Source: Anaeromyxobacter oryzae | GTDB lineage: Bacteria > Myxococcota > Myxococcia > Myxococcales > Anaeromyxobacteraceae | Direction: 5' to 3' | Length of the DNA: 64,000 nt | NCBI RefSeq assembly: GCF_023169945.1 | Contig: NZ_AP025591.1 | Coordinates: 2,688,501-2,752,500 of the forward strand | Shown: piece by piece, positions 44,524 through 51,852 of the stretch | Layout of the letters: every line of letters starts with the position of its first letter | Numbering within the stretch: position 1 is the first letter of the stretch | Notes under the pieces: model-generated | Database searches by the model: none | Seen by the model: only the letters and a program-made list of their open reading frames with translations | Told to the model about the DNA's origin: nothing | Translations under genes and position numbers: made by a program

Positions 44524-46017
44524 GTGTCGCACCTGTTCCAGGGACCGCTCCCGCCCGCGCCGCCGCCGTCGGAGCCGGTCGTCGCGACGGCGGTGATCCT
44601 CCACCGGGAAGGGCCGCGCGGCCGCGAGGTCGTCCTGGTCCGCCGCGGGAAGGACCTCCGGTTCGCGGGGGGCTGGCACGCGTTCCCGGGCGGCCGGCTC
44701 GATCCCGAGGACCTCGCCCTGCCGGTGGGGGGCGCCGTCGGCCCCGACGCCGCGCTCGTCGCCTGCGCCATGCGGGAGCTGTTCGAGGAGACGGGCGTGC
44801 TGCTCGCCCGCGGCCGTGAGCGCGTCGGGCTCGCGGAGCGGATCGCCGCGCGCCGCGCCCTCCTCGACGGAGCGCTCTCGTTCGGCGCGTTCCTCGTGGC
44901 GCACGGGCTCGCCCTCGACGCGCGCGACCTCGTGCCGGCGGGCCGCTGGATCACGCCCGAGCACCTCCCGCTCCGCTACGACGCGCGCCTCTTCCTCGCC
45001 GCGCTGCCCGGGAGCGAGGTCGCCGAGATCTGGCCCGGCGAGCTCGCCGACGGCTCCCTCCGGCCCGCGGCCGACGCGCTCGCCGCCTGGGCGCGCGGGG
45101 AGATGCTCCTCCACCCGCCGAACCTGAACGCGCTCCGGACGCTCGCGCGCCAGGGGCCCATCGACCTCGCCGCGCTCCGCGACCCGCCGCACCGCGACGG
45201 CTTCGTCGCCCACCGGATCGAGTTCCAGGAGGGGTTCTTCCTGGCCGCGCTCCGGACGCCGACGCTCCCGCCCGCGACGCACACGAACTGCTGGCTCGTC
45301 CCGGACCAGGGCGGGCTCGCGGTGGTGGATCCCGGCGCGCCGGACCCGCGGGAGCAGGCGCTCCTGTTCGCCGTCGTGGACGGGCTCGCGGCGGAGGGGC
45401 GCCCGCCCACCGCGATCTGGCTCACCCACACGCACCCGGATCACACCGGCGCGGTCGCCGCGCTCGCGGCGCGGCACCGGCTGCCGGTCCGCGCCCACCC
45501 GCGCGCCGCGCCCCGCCTCCCGGGCGTCGAGCTCGCGCCGCTCCGGGAGGGCGAGCGGCTCGGCGGGAGGTTCCGCGTCCTCGAGACGCCCGGCCACGCA
45601 CCCGAGCACCTCGCCTTCCTCGACGAGGACACGGGCGCGCTGCTGTGCGGGGATCTCGTCTCGACGCTGTCGACGATCGTGATCGACCCGCCCGAGGGCG
45701 ACATGGCGGAGTACGAGCGCCAGCTCGCCCGCGTGGCGGCGCTCGGGCCACGGACGCTCTATCCGGCCCACGGGCCGCCGGTGCCGGACGCGCCCGGCCG
45801 GCTCGCCGCATACCGTGCGCACCGTCGAGAGCGCGAGGCGCTCGTCCTCGCGGCGCTCGCGGATCCCGCGCCGCTCGCGGAGATCACGGCGCGGGCCTAC
45901 GCCGACACGCCGCCCGTCGCTCACCCGATCGCGGCACGGAGCTGCCTTGCGGTGCTCCTCAAGCTGCAGGCCGAAGGGCGGGCGCGGCTCGACGGCGAGC
46001 TCTGGCGCGCAAACTGA
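44524..46017 (+). CDS. Nudix hydrolase fused to a metallo-beta-lactamase domain
   Basis: 497 residues from a GTG. Residues about 20-225 are a NUDT19-type Nudix domain: the box is FPGGRLDPEDLALP ... ACAMRELFEETGV with the extra residues between the G and the REL-EE parts that mark this CoA/acyl-CoA pyrophosphatase subfamily. Residues about 235-495 are a LACTB2-like MBL domain with THTHPDHTG, TPGHAPEHL, LLCGDLVS and YPAHGPP and a C-terminal winged-helix-like tail. The pairing suggests sequential attack on a nucleotide or CoA conjugate or on RNA ends; the substrate is not readable. Co-transcribed with the M24 peptidase. Confidence 0.92.
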   Translation: MSHLFQGPLPPAPPPSEPVVATAVILHREGPRGREVVLVRRGKDLRFAGGWHAFPGGRLDPEDLALPVGGAVGPDAALVACAMRELFEETGVLLARGRERVGLAERIAARRALLDGALSFGAFLVAHGLALDARDLVPAGRWITPEHLPLRYDARLFLAALPGSEVAEIWPGELADGSLRPAADALAAWARGEMLLHPPNLNALRTLARQGPIDLAALRDPPHRDGFVAHRIEFQEGFFLAALRTPTLPPATHTNCWLVPDQGGLAVVDPGAPDPREQALLFAVVDGLAAEGRPPTAIWLTHTHPDHTGAVAALAARHRLPVRAHPRAAPRLPGVELAPLREGERLGGRFRVLETPGHAPEHLAFLDEDTGALLCGDLVSTLSTIVIDPPEGDMAEYERQLARVAALGPRTLYPAHGPPVPDAPGRLAAYRAHRREREALVLAALADPAPLAEITARAYADTPPVAHPIAARSCLAVLLKLQAEGRARLDGELWRAN

Positions 46018-46141
46018 TCGCGCTCGGCCGCTCGTTCGTCCCACGGATTTCCGAGCAGGTGTCCACGGAAAGCCACGTCCTACGGGGGTGGCGCCGACCA
46101 CAACGATCCGGTAATCACCCGTATTCCCGCTGTCCGCACGG

Positions 46142-46157
46142 GGGCACGCCCGTTGCA
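46142..46157 (+). promoter_or_regulatory. Sigma-54-like element close to a start codon
   Basis: GGGCACGCCCGTTGCA matches TGGCACG-N4-TTGCW at every position but the first. GG and GC are 10 nt apart. The predicted start near 46168 is only about 3 nt before the ATG at 46171, so either the transcript is leaderless or the start codon is further down. Confidence 0.4.
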
Positions 46158-46170
46158 CAGCCGACCCGCC

Positions 46171-46695
46171 ATGTACGCACGCGCCGCAAAGATCGTCCGG
46201 ATCGCACTTCTCCTCCTCGGCGCCTTCGCCATCGGGGGCGCGTCCGCGGAGGTCGCGGTCCGTACGCACCGGGCGGTCGAGGCGGCAAAGGCGGAGCGCG
46301 AGACCGGCAGCGCCGGCCAGCTCGTGGCGCTCCAGCTCACGGATCCGTACGGGCAGGTCGTGGCGCGTCCCCGCCTCATCTGCCCCGCGGGGAAGTCCGC
46401 CGAGCTCGTGCTCCACGATCCCGCGCGGCCGGACGAGGTGCGGCTCACCTTCCGGGTCGAGGCGGAGCGGGAGCCCTCGGGCGAGATCGCGCTCGACTAC
46501 GAGCTCTGGATCCCGGAGCGCGCCGTCTCGGCGAAGGGGAAGATCTCGCTCACGCCCGGCGCGGAGCAGGCGATCCAGCTGGGCGACGGCGAGCTCGTCG
46601 CGACCTGGCTCGCGGTGCCCGTCCCGTCCGCGCAGTTCGACGCGTTCATCGAGGCCGAGCGGGCCGCGCGGCGCAGCGCCGGGAAGGCGACGTAG
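46171..46695 (+). CDS. Small secreted protein of unknown function
   Basis: 174 residues from ATG 46171. Signal peptide or anchor (IVRIALLLLGAFAIGGASA), then a short helix and a beta-rich domain (QLVALQLTDPYGQVVARPRL, VRLTFRVEAEREPSGEIALD). One cysteine (RLICPAG). No family recognised. A sigma-54-like element precedes the start directly and no ribosome binding site is visible. Followed by an intergenic repeat. Confidence 0.72.
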   Translation: MYARAAKIVRIALLLLGAFAIGGASAEVAVRTHRAVEAAKAERETGSAGQLVALQLTDPYGQVVARPRLICPAGKSAELVLHDPARPDEVRLTFRVEAEREPSGEIALDYELWIPERAVSAKGKISLTPGAEQAIQLGDGELVATWLAVPVPSAQFDAFIEAERAARRSAGKAT

Positions 46696-46797
46696 CGTCA
46701 GCAACGCTTTCTCGAGCGTGACGGTGCTCCGCCAGCGCCTTCACGCTGTCGCGAGGTGTCGCGTCGACACCGCGGACCGCGCGGCCTGATTCCCGTC

Positions 46798-46867
46798 CGT
46801 TCGTGCTGAGCGTAGCGCCCGCGCAGCGGGCGCGGAGGCGCATGGCGCCGCGCTCAGGGCGAACGGA
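46798..46867. repeat. REP-type nested hairpin
   Basis: Outer arms CCGTTCG (46798-46804) plus TGAGCG (46808-46813) pair with CGCTCA (46852-46857) plus CGAACGG (46861-46867). An inner perfect hairpin GCGCCCGC-GCA-GCGGGCGC spans 46816-46834. Lies between convergent genes and shares ends with elements at 59670 and 62010. Confidence 0.7.
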
Positions 46868-46936
46868 AGCCGCGTACTCCCGCAGGGCGCGACGCTCACG
46901 GTGAACGGAAGTGGCGCCGCTCCCGGGGACCGCCCG

Positions 46937-47506
46937 TCACTGCTCCGCCGCCCGTGCGTCCGCCTCCACGGCGGCCGCCGCGGCGCGGACGTGCGCGAGG
47001 CGCGCGGCGAGCGCGTCGCGGTCGGCGAGCAGCTGGCGGAGGCGGGTCTCCTCGAGCGACGGCCCCGCGCTCGGCGGCGCGACGGACCGGGCCGCGGCGC
47101 CGGAGACCGACGCGCGCCGCACGGTCGCGACGGCGGCGATCGACCTCCCGGTGGAGGGCGCGGTCGCGCGGCGGAGGGCCGCGATCCGGACGTCGAGATC
47201 GGTGAGCGCGCCCGCGAGGCGGTCGGCCTCGTCGTGGAGGGCGTCGGCGCGCTCGCGGAGCTCCTCTGCGCTCGGCGCGACGGCGCCCGGCGCGGGCACG
47301 GCGGCGGTGCGGCGGTCGATCTCGACGGCGAGCTCCTGGGCGCGGACCAGCAGGCGTTCGAGCTCCCGCCCGACGTCGCGCCCGTGCAGGTGCTCCACCT
47401 TGAGCTGCTCGATCCGGACCGCGACGTCGGACAGCTCGGCGCGGGCGGTGTCGAGACCGGGGTCCGCCCCGAGGGCGAGGACGAGCGTGAGGCCGGTGAT
47501 CCACAT
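46937..47506 (-). CDS. Secreted coiled-coil protein
   Basis: 189 residues. Short signal peptide (MWITGLTLVLALGADPG), then two long coiled-coil stretches (about 22-65, LSDVAVRIEQLKVEHL...LERLLVRAQELAVEIDRR, and 75-120, EELRERADALHDEADRLAGA) and a third near the C-terminus (ETRLRQLLADRDALAARL). Likely periplasmic; resembles generic coiled-coil scaffolds and no named family. GGGG lies 6 nt before the ATG. A sigma-54-like element and two inverted repeats lie directly upstream, and the NtrC-type activator is encoded two genes away. Confidence 0.75.
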   Translation of the reverse strand: MWITGLTLVLALGADPGLDTARAELSDVAVRIEQLKVEHLHGRDVGRELERLLVRAQELAVEIDRRTAAVPAPGAVAPSAEELRERADALHDEADRLAGALTDLDVRIAALRRATAPSTGRSIAAVATVRRASVSGAAARSVAPPSAGPSLEETRLRQLLADRDALAARLAHVRAAAAAVEADARAAEQ

Positions 47507-47523
47507 CGGTAACCCCGCTGATG

Positions 47524-47539
47524 AGCAACCTCCGTGCCC
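47524..47539 (-). promoter_or_regulatory. Sigma-54-like element close to a start codon
   Basis: GGGCACGGAGGTTGCT on the minus strand; only the first base departs from TGGCACG-N4-TTGCW. The predicted start near 47513 gives a 7-nt leader to the ATG at 47506. Inverted repeats CCGGGAA-N8-TTCCCGG (47541-47562) and ACGAC-GCC-GTCGT (47582-47594) lie upstream. Confidence 0.38.
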
Positions 47540-47651
47540 GCCGGGAATTCCGCAGTTCCCGGGCCCTTCCGCTTCGCCGCCACGACGCCGTCGTCGAGTT
47601 CTTGCGCTCCGCCCTCGGAAATTCGAGCCGCGCGGTGCGTCATCGGATACC

Positions 47652-47664
47652 GGGGCTGCGCCCC
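47652..47664 (-). terminator. Hairpin downstream of the MORN-like gene
   Basis: GGGGC-TGC-GCCCC, 57 nt after the stop at 47721 on the minus strand. Short, GC-rich, no T-run. Confidence 0.28.
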
Positions 47665-47720
47665 CGCCCCGCCGGCAGAGCCGTCGGGGCCCCACCCTTG
47701 CTGCGCCGGCCCCCACCCCG

Positions 47721-48245
47721 TTACGGCGTGCTCGACTGCTCCCCGTAGTCGACGCTCCCGAGCTCCCGCCCGGCGGCGTCGAACGTGCGCCAGCGTCCGC
47801 ACTGGACGCCGCCGCAGTACCGGCCGTCCGTCTTCCGGGTGCCGTCCGGCCAGAACGCCGCGAAGGGGCCGTCCGGCACGCCGTCTCGCCAGTCCGAGCT
47901 CTCCTCGACCTGGCCCGACTCGGACGAGATCGTCCACCGGCCGACCTTCCGTCCCCGCGAGAACGCGCCCTCGCGCGCCTTCCGCCCGTTCCGATGGTAC
48001 TCGACGAACGGTCCGTCGCGCTCGCCCTCCCGGAACCGCTCCTCGACCCAGAGGCCGCCATCGTCGTAGTACGTCCGCGCGGGCCCGTGCCGCCACCCCT
48101 GACCGTACGGGTTCTTCCCCTCGCACCACTCCTCGTACCCGTCCGTCGGAGCGGCGCCGCGGCGCTCGGTGCCGGCGGGGCACTCGAGCGGCGGGCGCGC
48201 CGGGGCGCCGCCCGCGAGGAACAGCGCGAGCGCGACGGCCTTCAC
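47721..48245 (-). CDS. Secreted MORN-variant repeat protein (YwqK-like)
   Basis: 174 residues from a GTG that overlaps the regulator's TGA (GTGA). Signal peptide ([16 protein letters not shown]) and then MORN-variant repeats: [60 protein letters not shown]. Such proteins are often named toxin-antitoxin system YwqK-family antitoxins, but secreted single copies in myxobacteria are not shown to be antitoxins. Four cysteines (CPAG, WCEG, YCGG, QCGR) could form disulfides. Translationally coupled to the NtrC-type activator. Confidence 0.85.
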   Translation of the reverse strand: MKAVALALFLAGGAPARPPLECPAGTERRGAAPTDGYEEWCEGKNPYGQGWRHGPARTYYDDGGLWVEERFREGERDGPFVEYHRNGRKAREGAFSRGRKVGRWTISSESGQVEESSDWRDGVPDGPFAAFWPDGTRKTDGRYCGGVQCGRWRTFDAAGRELGSVDYGEQSSTP

Positions 48246-49651
48246 GGTCCGTCCTCGCCGCGCTCGCCGGGCTTCACGATCCCGTACTTCTCGAGCTTGT
48301 AGTAGAGCGCGGACGGCTTGATGCCGAGGAGCCGTGCGGTCTCCGCCTTCACGCCGCGCGCGCGCTCGTAGGCGCCGAGGATGAGGGCCTTCTCGAGCTC
48401 CTCGAGGATCTCCGGGAGGCTCCGGTCGCCGGTCGGCACCGGGAGCGCCGGTTGCGCCGGCGCGCGGCGGAGGCCCTCCGGCAGGTCCTCCGGGCGGATC
48501 ACGTCGCCCTCGGCGAAGACGAGCGCCTGCTCGACGACGTTCTCGAGCTCGCGGACGTTGCCGGGCCAGCGGTGGCGGCCGAGGATCTCGAGCGCCTCCG
48601 GCGCGACGCCGGAGACCTTCCGCCCGATCCGCGGCGCCGCGCGCGCGACGAAGAAGCGGGCCAGCTCCTCCACGTCGCCGGGGCGATCGCGGAGCGGCGG
48701 GAGCGTGATGGGGACCACGTTCAGGCGGTAGTAGAGGTCCTCGCGGAAGCGGCCGGCCGCGACCATCGCCGCCAGGTCGCGGTTCGTCGCGGAGATCACC
48801 CGGACGTCGACCTCGATCGGCTCCTCGCCGCCGACGCGCTCGAAGCGGCGCTCCTGCAGGACGCGGAGGAGCTTCACCTGGACGGACGGCGGGATCTCGC
48901 CGACCTCGTCGAGGAAGAGCGTCCCCTCGTGCGCCAGCTCGAACCGCCCGAGCTTCCGCCGGATCGCGCCGGTGAACGCGCCCTTCTCGTGGCCGAACAG
49001 CTCGGACTCGAGGAGGCCCTCGGGGATCGCCGCGCAGGAGATGGACACGAACGGCTTCGCGCGCCGCGTCCCCTGGTCGTGCACGGCGCGCGCGACGAGC
49101 TCCTTGCCGGTGCCGGACTCGCCGAGGACGAGCACGGTCGCGTCGGTCGCGGCGACCTTCCGGATCTGCTCGTGCACGCGCCGCATCGGCTCCGACCGAC
49201 CGACGAGGCCGTGCGGATCGTGCTCGCGCGCGCGGTCCTCGTCGAGCGCCGCGGCGCGGGCGCGGGCGGTCTCGGCGCCCCGCCGCTCGCGGGCGATCTC
49301 GATGGCCTTCTCGACCCGCGCCCGGAGCACGTCGGGGCTGAACGGCTTCTCGAGGAAGTCGATGGCGCCCTCGCGCATCGCCTCGACGGCGATCGCGATG
49401 GTGCCGTGGGCCGAGACGACGAGGACGGTGGCGTCGGGGTACTCGGCCCGGAGGCGGCGGACCACCTCGATCCCGTCCACCGGGATCATCCGGAGGTCCG
49501 TCACGACCACGTCCGCCGGGCGCTTGCGGTACGCAGCGATCGCCTCCGCCCCGCCCTTGACCGCCTGGACCTCGTGGCCGAGCCGGGTGAGGGAGAGGGC
49601 CATGCCCTCGCGGAGGGCGTCGTGGTCGTCGGCGACGAGGATGCGGGCCAT
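48242..49651 (-). CDS. NtrC-family sigma-54-dependent response regulator
   Basis: 469 residues. Receiver domain (ADDHDAL; phospho-acceptor Asp 52 in [13 protein letters not shown] in LEKPFSPD), AAA+ domain with Walker A GESGTGKE (177-184), the sigma-54 contact loop GAFTGA (224-229), Walker B FLDEVGEI, arginine-finger region and a C-terminal Fis-type HTH ([21 protein letters not shown]). It activates sigma-54 promoters when phosphorylated. No kinase lies next to it. Candidate targets are the flanking secreted-protein genes with sigma-54-like elements. No ribosome binding site; TACACT is 8 nt before the ATG. Confidence 0.96.
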   Translation of the reverse strand: MARILVADDHDALREGMALSLTRLGHEVQAVKGGAEAIAAYRKRPADVVVTDLRMIPVDGIEVVRRLRAEYPDATVLVVSAHGTIAIAVEAMREGAIDFLEKPFSPDVLRARVEKAIEIARERRGAETARARAAALDEDRAREHDPHGLVGRSEPMRRVHEQIRKVAATDATVLVLGESGTGKELVARAVHDQGTRRAKPFVSISCAAIPEGLLESELFGHEKGAFTGAIRRKLGRFELAHEGTLFLDEVGEIPPSVQVKLLRVLQERRFERVGGEEPIEVDVRVISATNRDLAAMVAAGRFREDLYYRLNVVPITLPPLRDRPGDVEELARFFVARAAPRIGRKVSGVAPEALEILGRHRWPGNVRELENVVEQALVFAEGDVIRPEDLPEGLRRAPAQPALPVPTGDRSLPEILEELEKALILGAYERARGVKAETARLLGIKPSALYYKLEKYGIVKPGERGEDGP

Positions 49652-49659
49652 CGCGGGGC

Positions 49660-49665
49660 AGTGTA
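49660..49665 (-). promoter_or_regulatory. Leaderless-type -10 box of the NtrC-type gene
   Basis: TACACT on the minus strand, 8 nt before the ATG at 49651; no ribosome binding site. Confidence 0.42.
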
Positions 49666-49776
49666 GCCGAGAGCGACCGGGAGGGCGTCGGGGCGTCGGG
49701 CCCGGTGACTTGGAGCCGCCCCCGTGGTCTGCTCGAAGCGAGGCGGGCGAGCGCTCGCCGTGGCCGAGGAGGGGAC

Positions 49777-51085
49777 ATGCGGAGCGGAACGATCCTGCGG
49801 GCCGTCGCCATCGCCGTGACGACCCTCGGCTGCGCGACCGGTGGTGGCCCTTCGCGGCCGGCGCGGACGGGGCAGCCGACGGCCCTCCTCGCGAGCATCC
49901 ACCTCGTCGCGGACGAGCCGATCCGGACCGCGTGGCCGCACCTCGGCGCGATGGTGTCCGCGCCGATCGACCGGAGCGCGCTCGTGCCCGGCCAGCGCAT
50001 CGCGATCACGGTGCGCGCGACCGGGGACGACGCCCGCGACTACCTCCTCGGCCTCCGGTTCGCCCTCCGCATCCGGTGCGGCGCGCAGGTGGTCGACCTC
50101 GGCACCGTGCGGCCCGCGGTGGTCCGGTGGATCGTGCCGCGGACGATGCGAAGCGTCGCCGGCCAGTGGGTCAGGGTTCCCGGCGAGCACGCCAGGCCGG
50201 CGTCGGCGCTCGCGGCGTCGATGGGGATCGCGGTGATGCTCCCGGACTGGATCGCGCCGGAGGTGACGGCGCCGACCGCCCGTGACGGTGGAGGGCAAAG
50301 CGATCCTCGAGGACGGGAGTCCCGCGACGATCCTGCCCGCGACGGCGACGCTCGAGCCCTGGGCGGACGCGGCCGCCGCGACGCCGTTCACCGACGATCG
50401 GACCGCCCAGTTGTGGCTGAACCAGTACGCGCTCCGCCCGGAGCCGCAGCACCTCGCCGCCCTGCTGCGCAAGAGCGCGGCCTGGGCGGCGCACCCGTAC
50501 ATCCGCGCCGGGTTCCCGGCGTATGCCCTCGCGGCCGCGCCCGCCGCAGCGCCGACGTTCGCCGCCGGCCTGCGCGACGCTGACGAGCCGACCCGCGCGA
50601 TGGGCGTCGTCGCCCTGCGCTGGGCGGGCCTCGACGCGAGGGCGCTCGCGGCGACGCTCGGGCCGGAGTGGACGACCCGCGCCGAGGCGCTCTCGATCCG
50701 CCCCGACCCGCTCGCCCTCGAGGCGACCGCGGCCCGCCTCGACGAGACCACGGCCCGGATGGACCTCGCCTGGGCGTGGTTCATGGCGACCGGCCGCCCC
50801 GAGCCCATCCGCGCCATCGTCGACCTGCTCCGCTACCGCGACGACTACTCCGCGTTGCGGACGGCGCAGGCGACGCCGGGGCGGAAGGAGGCGGCCGATC
50901 CACTCGCGCGCGGCGTGCTGTACGCGACGGCAGGCTGGTCCCTCGCGTCCTTCTACGCGACGCACGTGCTGGCGGAGGACTACGTCCGGCTCTGGCGCGA
51001 GGACGGGTCGGTGCCGGCCCCGATCCGGGAGGAGCTCCGGACGCTCCTCTCGAACGAGGCGTTCCGGCCCCCGAAGCAGGGGTGA
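49777..51085 (+). pseudogene. Lipoprotein gene interrupted by a +1 frameshift
   Basis: An ATG with GGAGGGGA in front starts a secreted protein ([11 protein letters not shown] lipobox) whose frame gives good sequence to about 50278 (GIAVMLPDWIAPEVTAPTA). From there the first frame turns into Arg/Asp-rich shadow sequence (it stays open to 50583), while the next frame gives good sequence from 50282 to the stop at 51085 (VTVEGKAILEDGSPATILPA ... ending LLSNEAFRPPKQG). Removing one C from the CCC at 50279-50281 joins both into one protein of about 435 residues with PTA-VTVEG at the seam. A separate second gene from the GTG at 50282 is possible but has no ribosome binding site. Function unknown; the second half is helical, HEAT-like in pattern. 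Either a recent mutation, an assembly error or programmed frameshifting. Confidence 0.7.
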
Positions 51086-51106
51086 CGCACGCCGCCGGAG
51101 GGCGCC

Positions 51107-51727
51107 TCACCCGAGCCGCGCCGCGAGCCAGCGCCGGACGTCCGCGAGCGTCGCCGCGGTCACCCCGTGGCCGGCGTCGTGCTCCCGGTACTCGAGGCGC
51201 GCGCCGAGGAGCGGCCCGAGCAGGTCGCGGATCTCCCGGCCGCGCCGGACGGGGATCACGTCGTCCTGCGTGCCGTGGAGCACGAGCGCATCGAGGCCCG
51301 CGAGCGCCGCGGCGGGCGGGACGCGGGCCGCGAGGCCGGGCAGCACGCGGCCCGAGTGGAGGACGATCCCGCGAACGAGGCCGGGAGCGGTCAGGGCGAC
51401 GGCGAGCGACAGGATCGCGCCCTGGCTGAAGCCGAGGAGGAAGGTGCGCGCGGGATCCGTGCCGTGCTCCCGGGCGAGCGCGGGGAGGAGCGCGACGAGC
51501 GCGGCGCGGCTCTCCTCCGCCTGCTCGAAGTCTCCGGTCGGCGGCGTCGTCCGCCAGTCCACCGCGTACCAGGCGTGGCCCATCGGCTCGGCCTCGTACG
51601 GCGCCCGCAGCGACGCGACCGCGAGGCGCGGATCGAGCTCGTCGGCGCCGATCCCGTGGAGCAGGACCAGCAGCGGCGGGCGAGGCGTGGGGGCGCGGGG
51701 CGGACGGAACACGTGGGCGACGTTCAC
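51107..51727 (-). CDS. Serine esterase / carboxylesterase-type alpha/beta hydrolase
   Basis: 206 residues from the GTG at 51727. Phospholipase/carboxylesterase (Abhydrolase_2) family: oxyanion region LLVLLHGIGADELD, nucleophile in LLGFSQGAILS, Asp in HGTQDDVIPV and His in EHDAGHGVT; the triad is complete. Cytoplasmic. Longer in-frame extensions upstream are Arg-rich and cross a repeat, so the short form is preferred. TAAGAA is 7 nt before the GTG with TTGCCG 17 bp further up. Confidence 0.9.
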   Translation of the reverse strand: MNVAHVFRPPRAPTPRPPLLVLLHGIGADELDPRLAVASLRAPYEAEPMGHAWYAVDWRTTPPTGDFEQAEESRAALVALLPALAREHGTDPARTFLLGFSQGAILSLAVALTAPGLVRGIVLHSGRVLPGLAARVPPAAALAGLDALVLHGTQDDVIPVRRGREIRDLLGPLLGARLEYREHDAGHGVTAATLADVRRWLAARLG

Positions 51728-51734
51728 GCGGAGG

Positions 51735-51763
51735 TTCTTAGGCGCGGGGCGCGGAAACGGCAA
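51735..51763 (-). promoter_or_regulatory. Leaderless-type promoter of the esterase gene
   Basis: On the minus strand TTGCCG, 17-nt spacer, TAAGAA (51740-51735), then 7 nt to the GTG. Best -35/-10 pair among the leaderless-type sites. Confidence 0.5.
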
Positions 51764-51852
51764 CGGGCGGGGCAACAGATCCTTTTCCGGGGTGGCGCGT
51801 TCGTCATCGGCGGGCGGCCTCTCGCCGCCCCTCCCTCTCGCCGAGGTGTCCC

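Noticed and set aside
51812..51830. Hairpin GGGCGGC-CTCTC-GCCGCCC before the VIT/vWA start as a riboswitch
   Set aside because: A single short GC stem 22 nt before the start; no conserved aptamer features, so at most a local structure.
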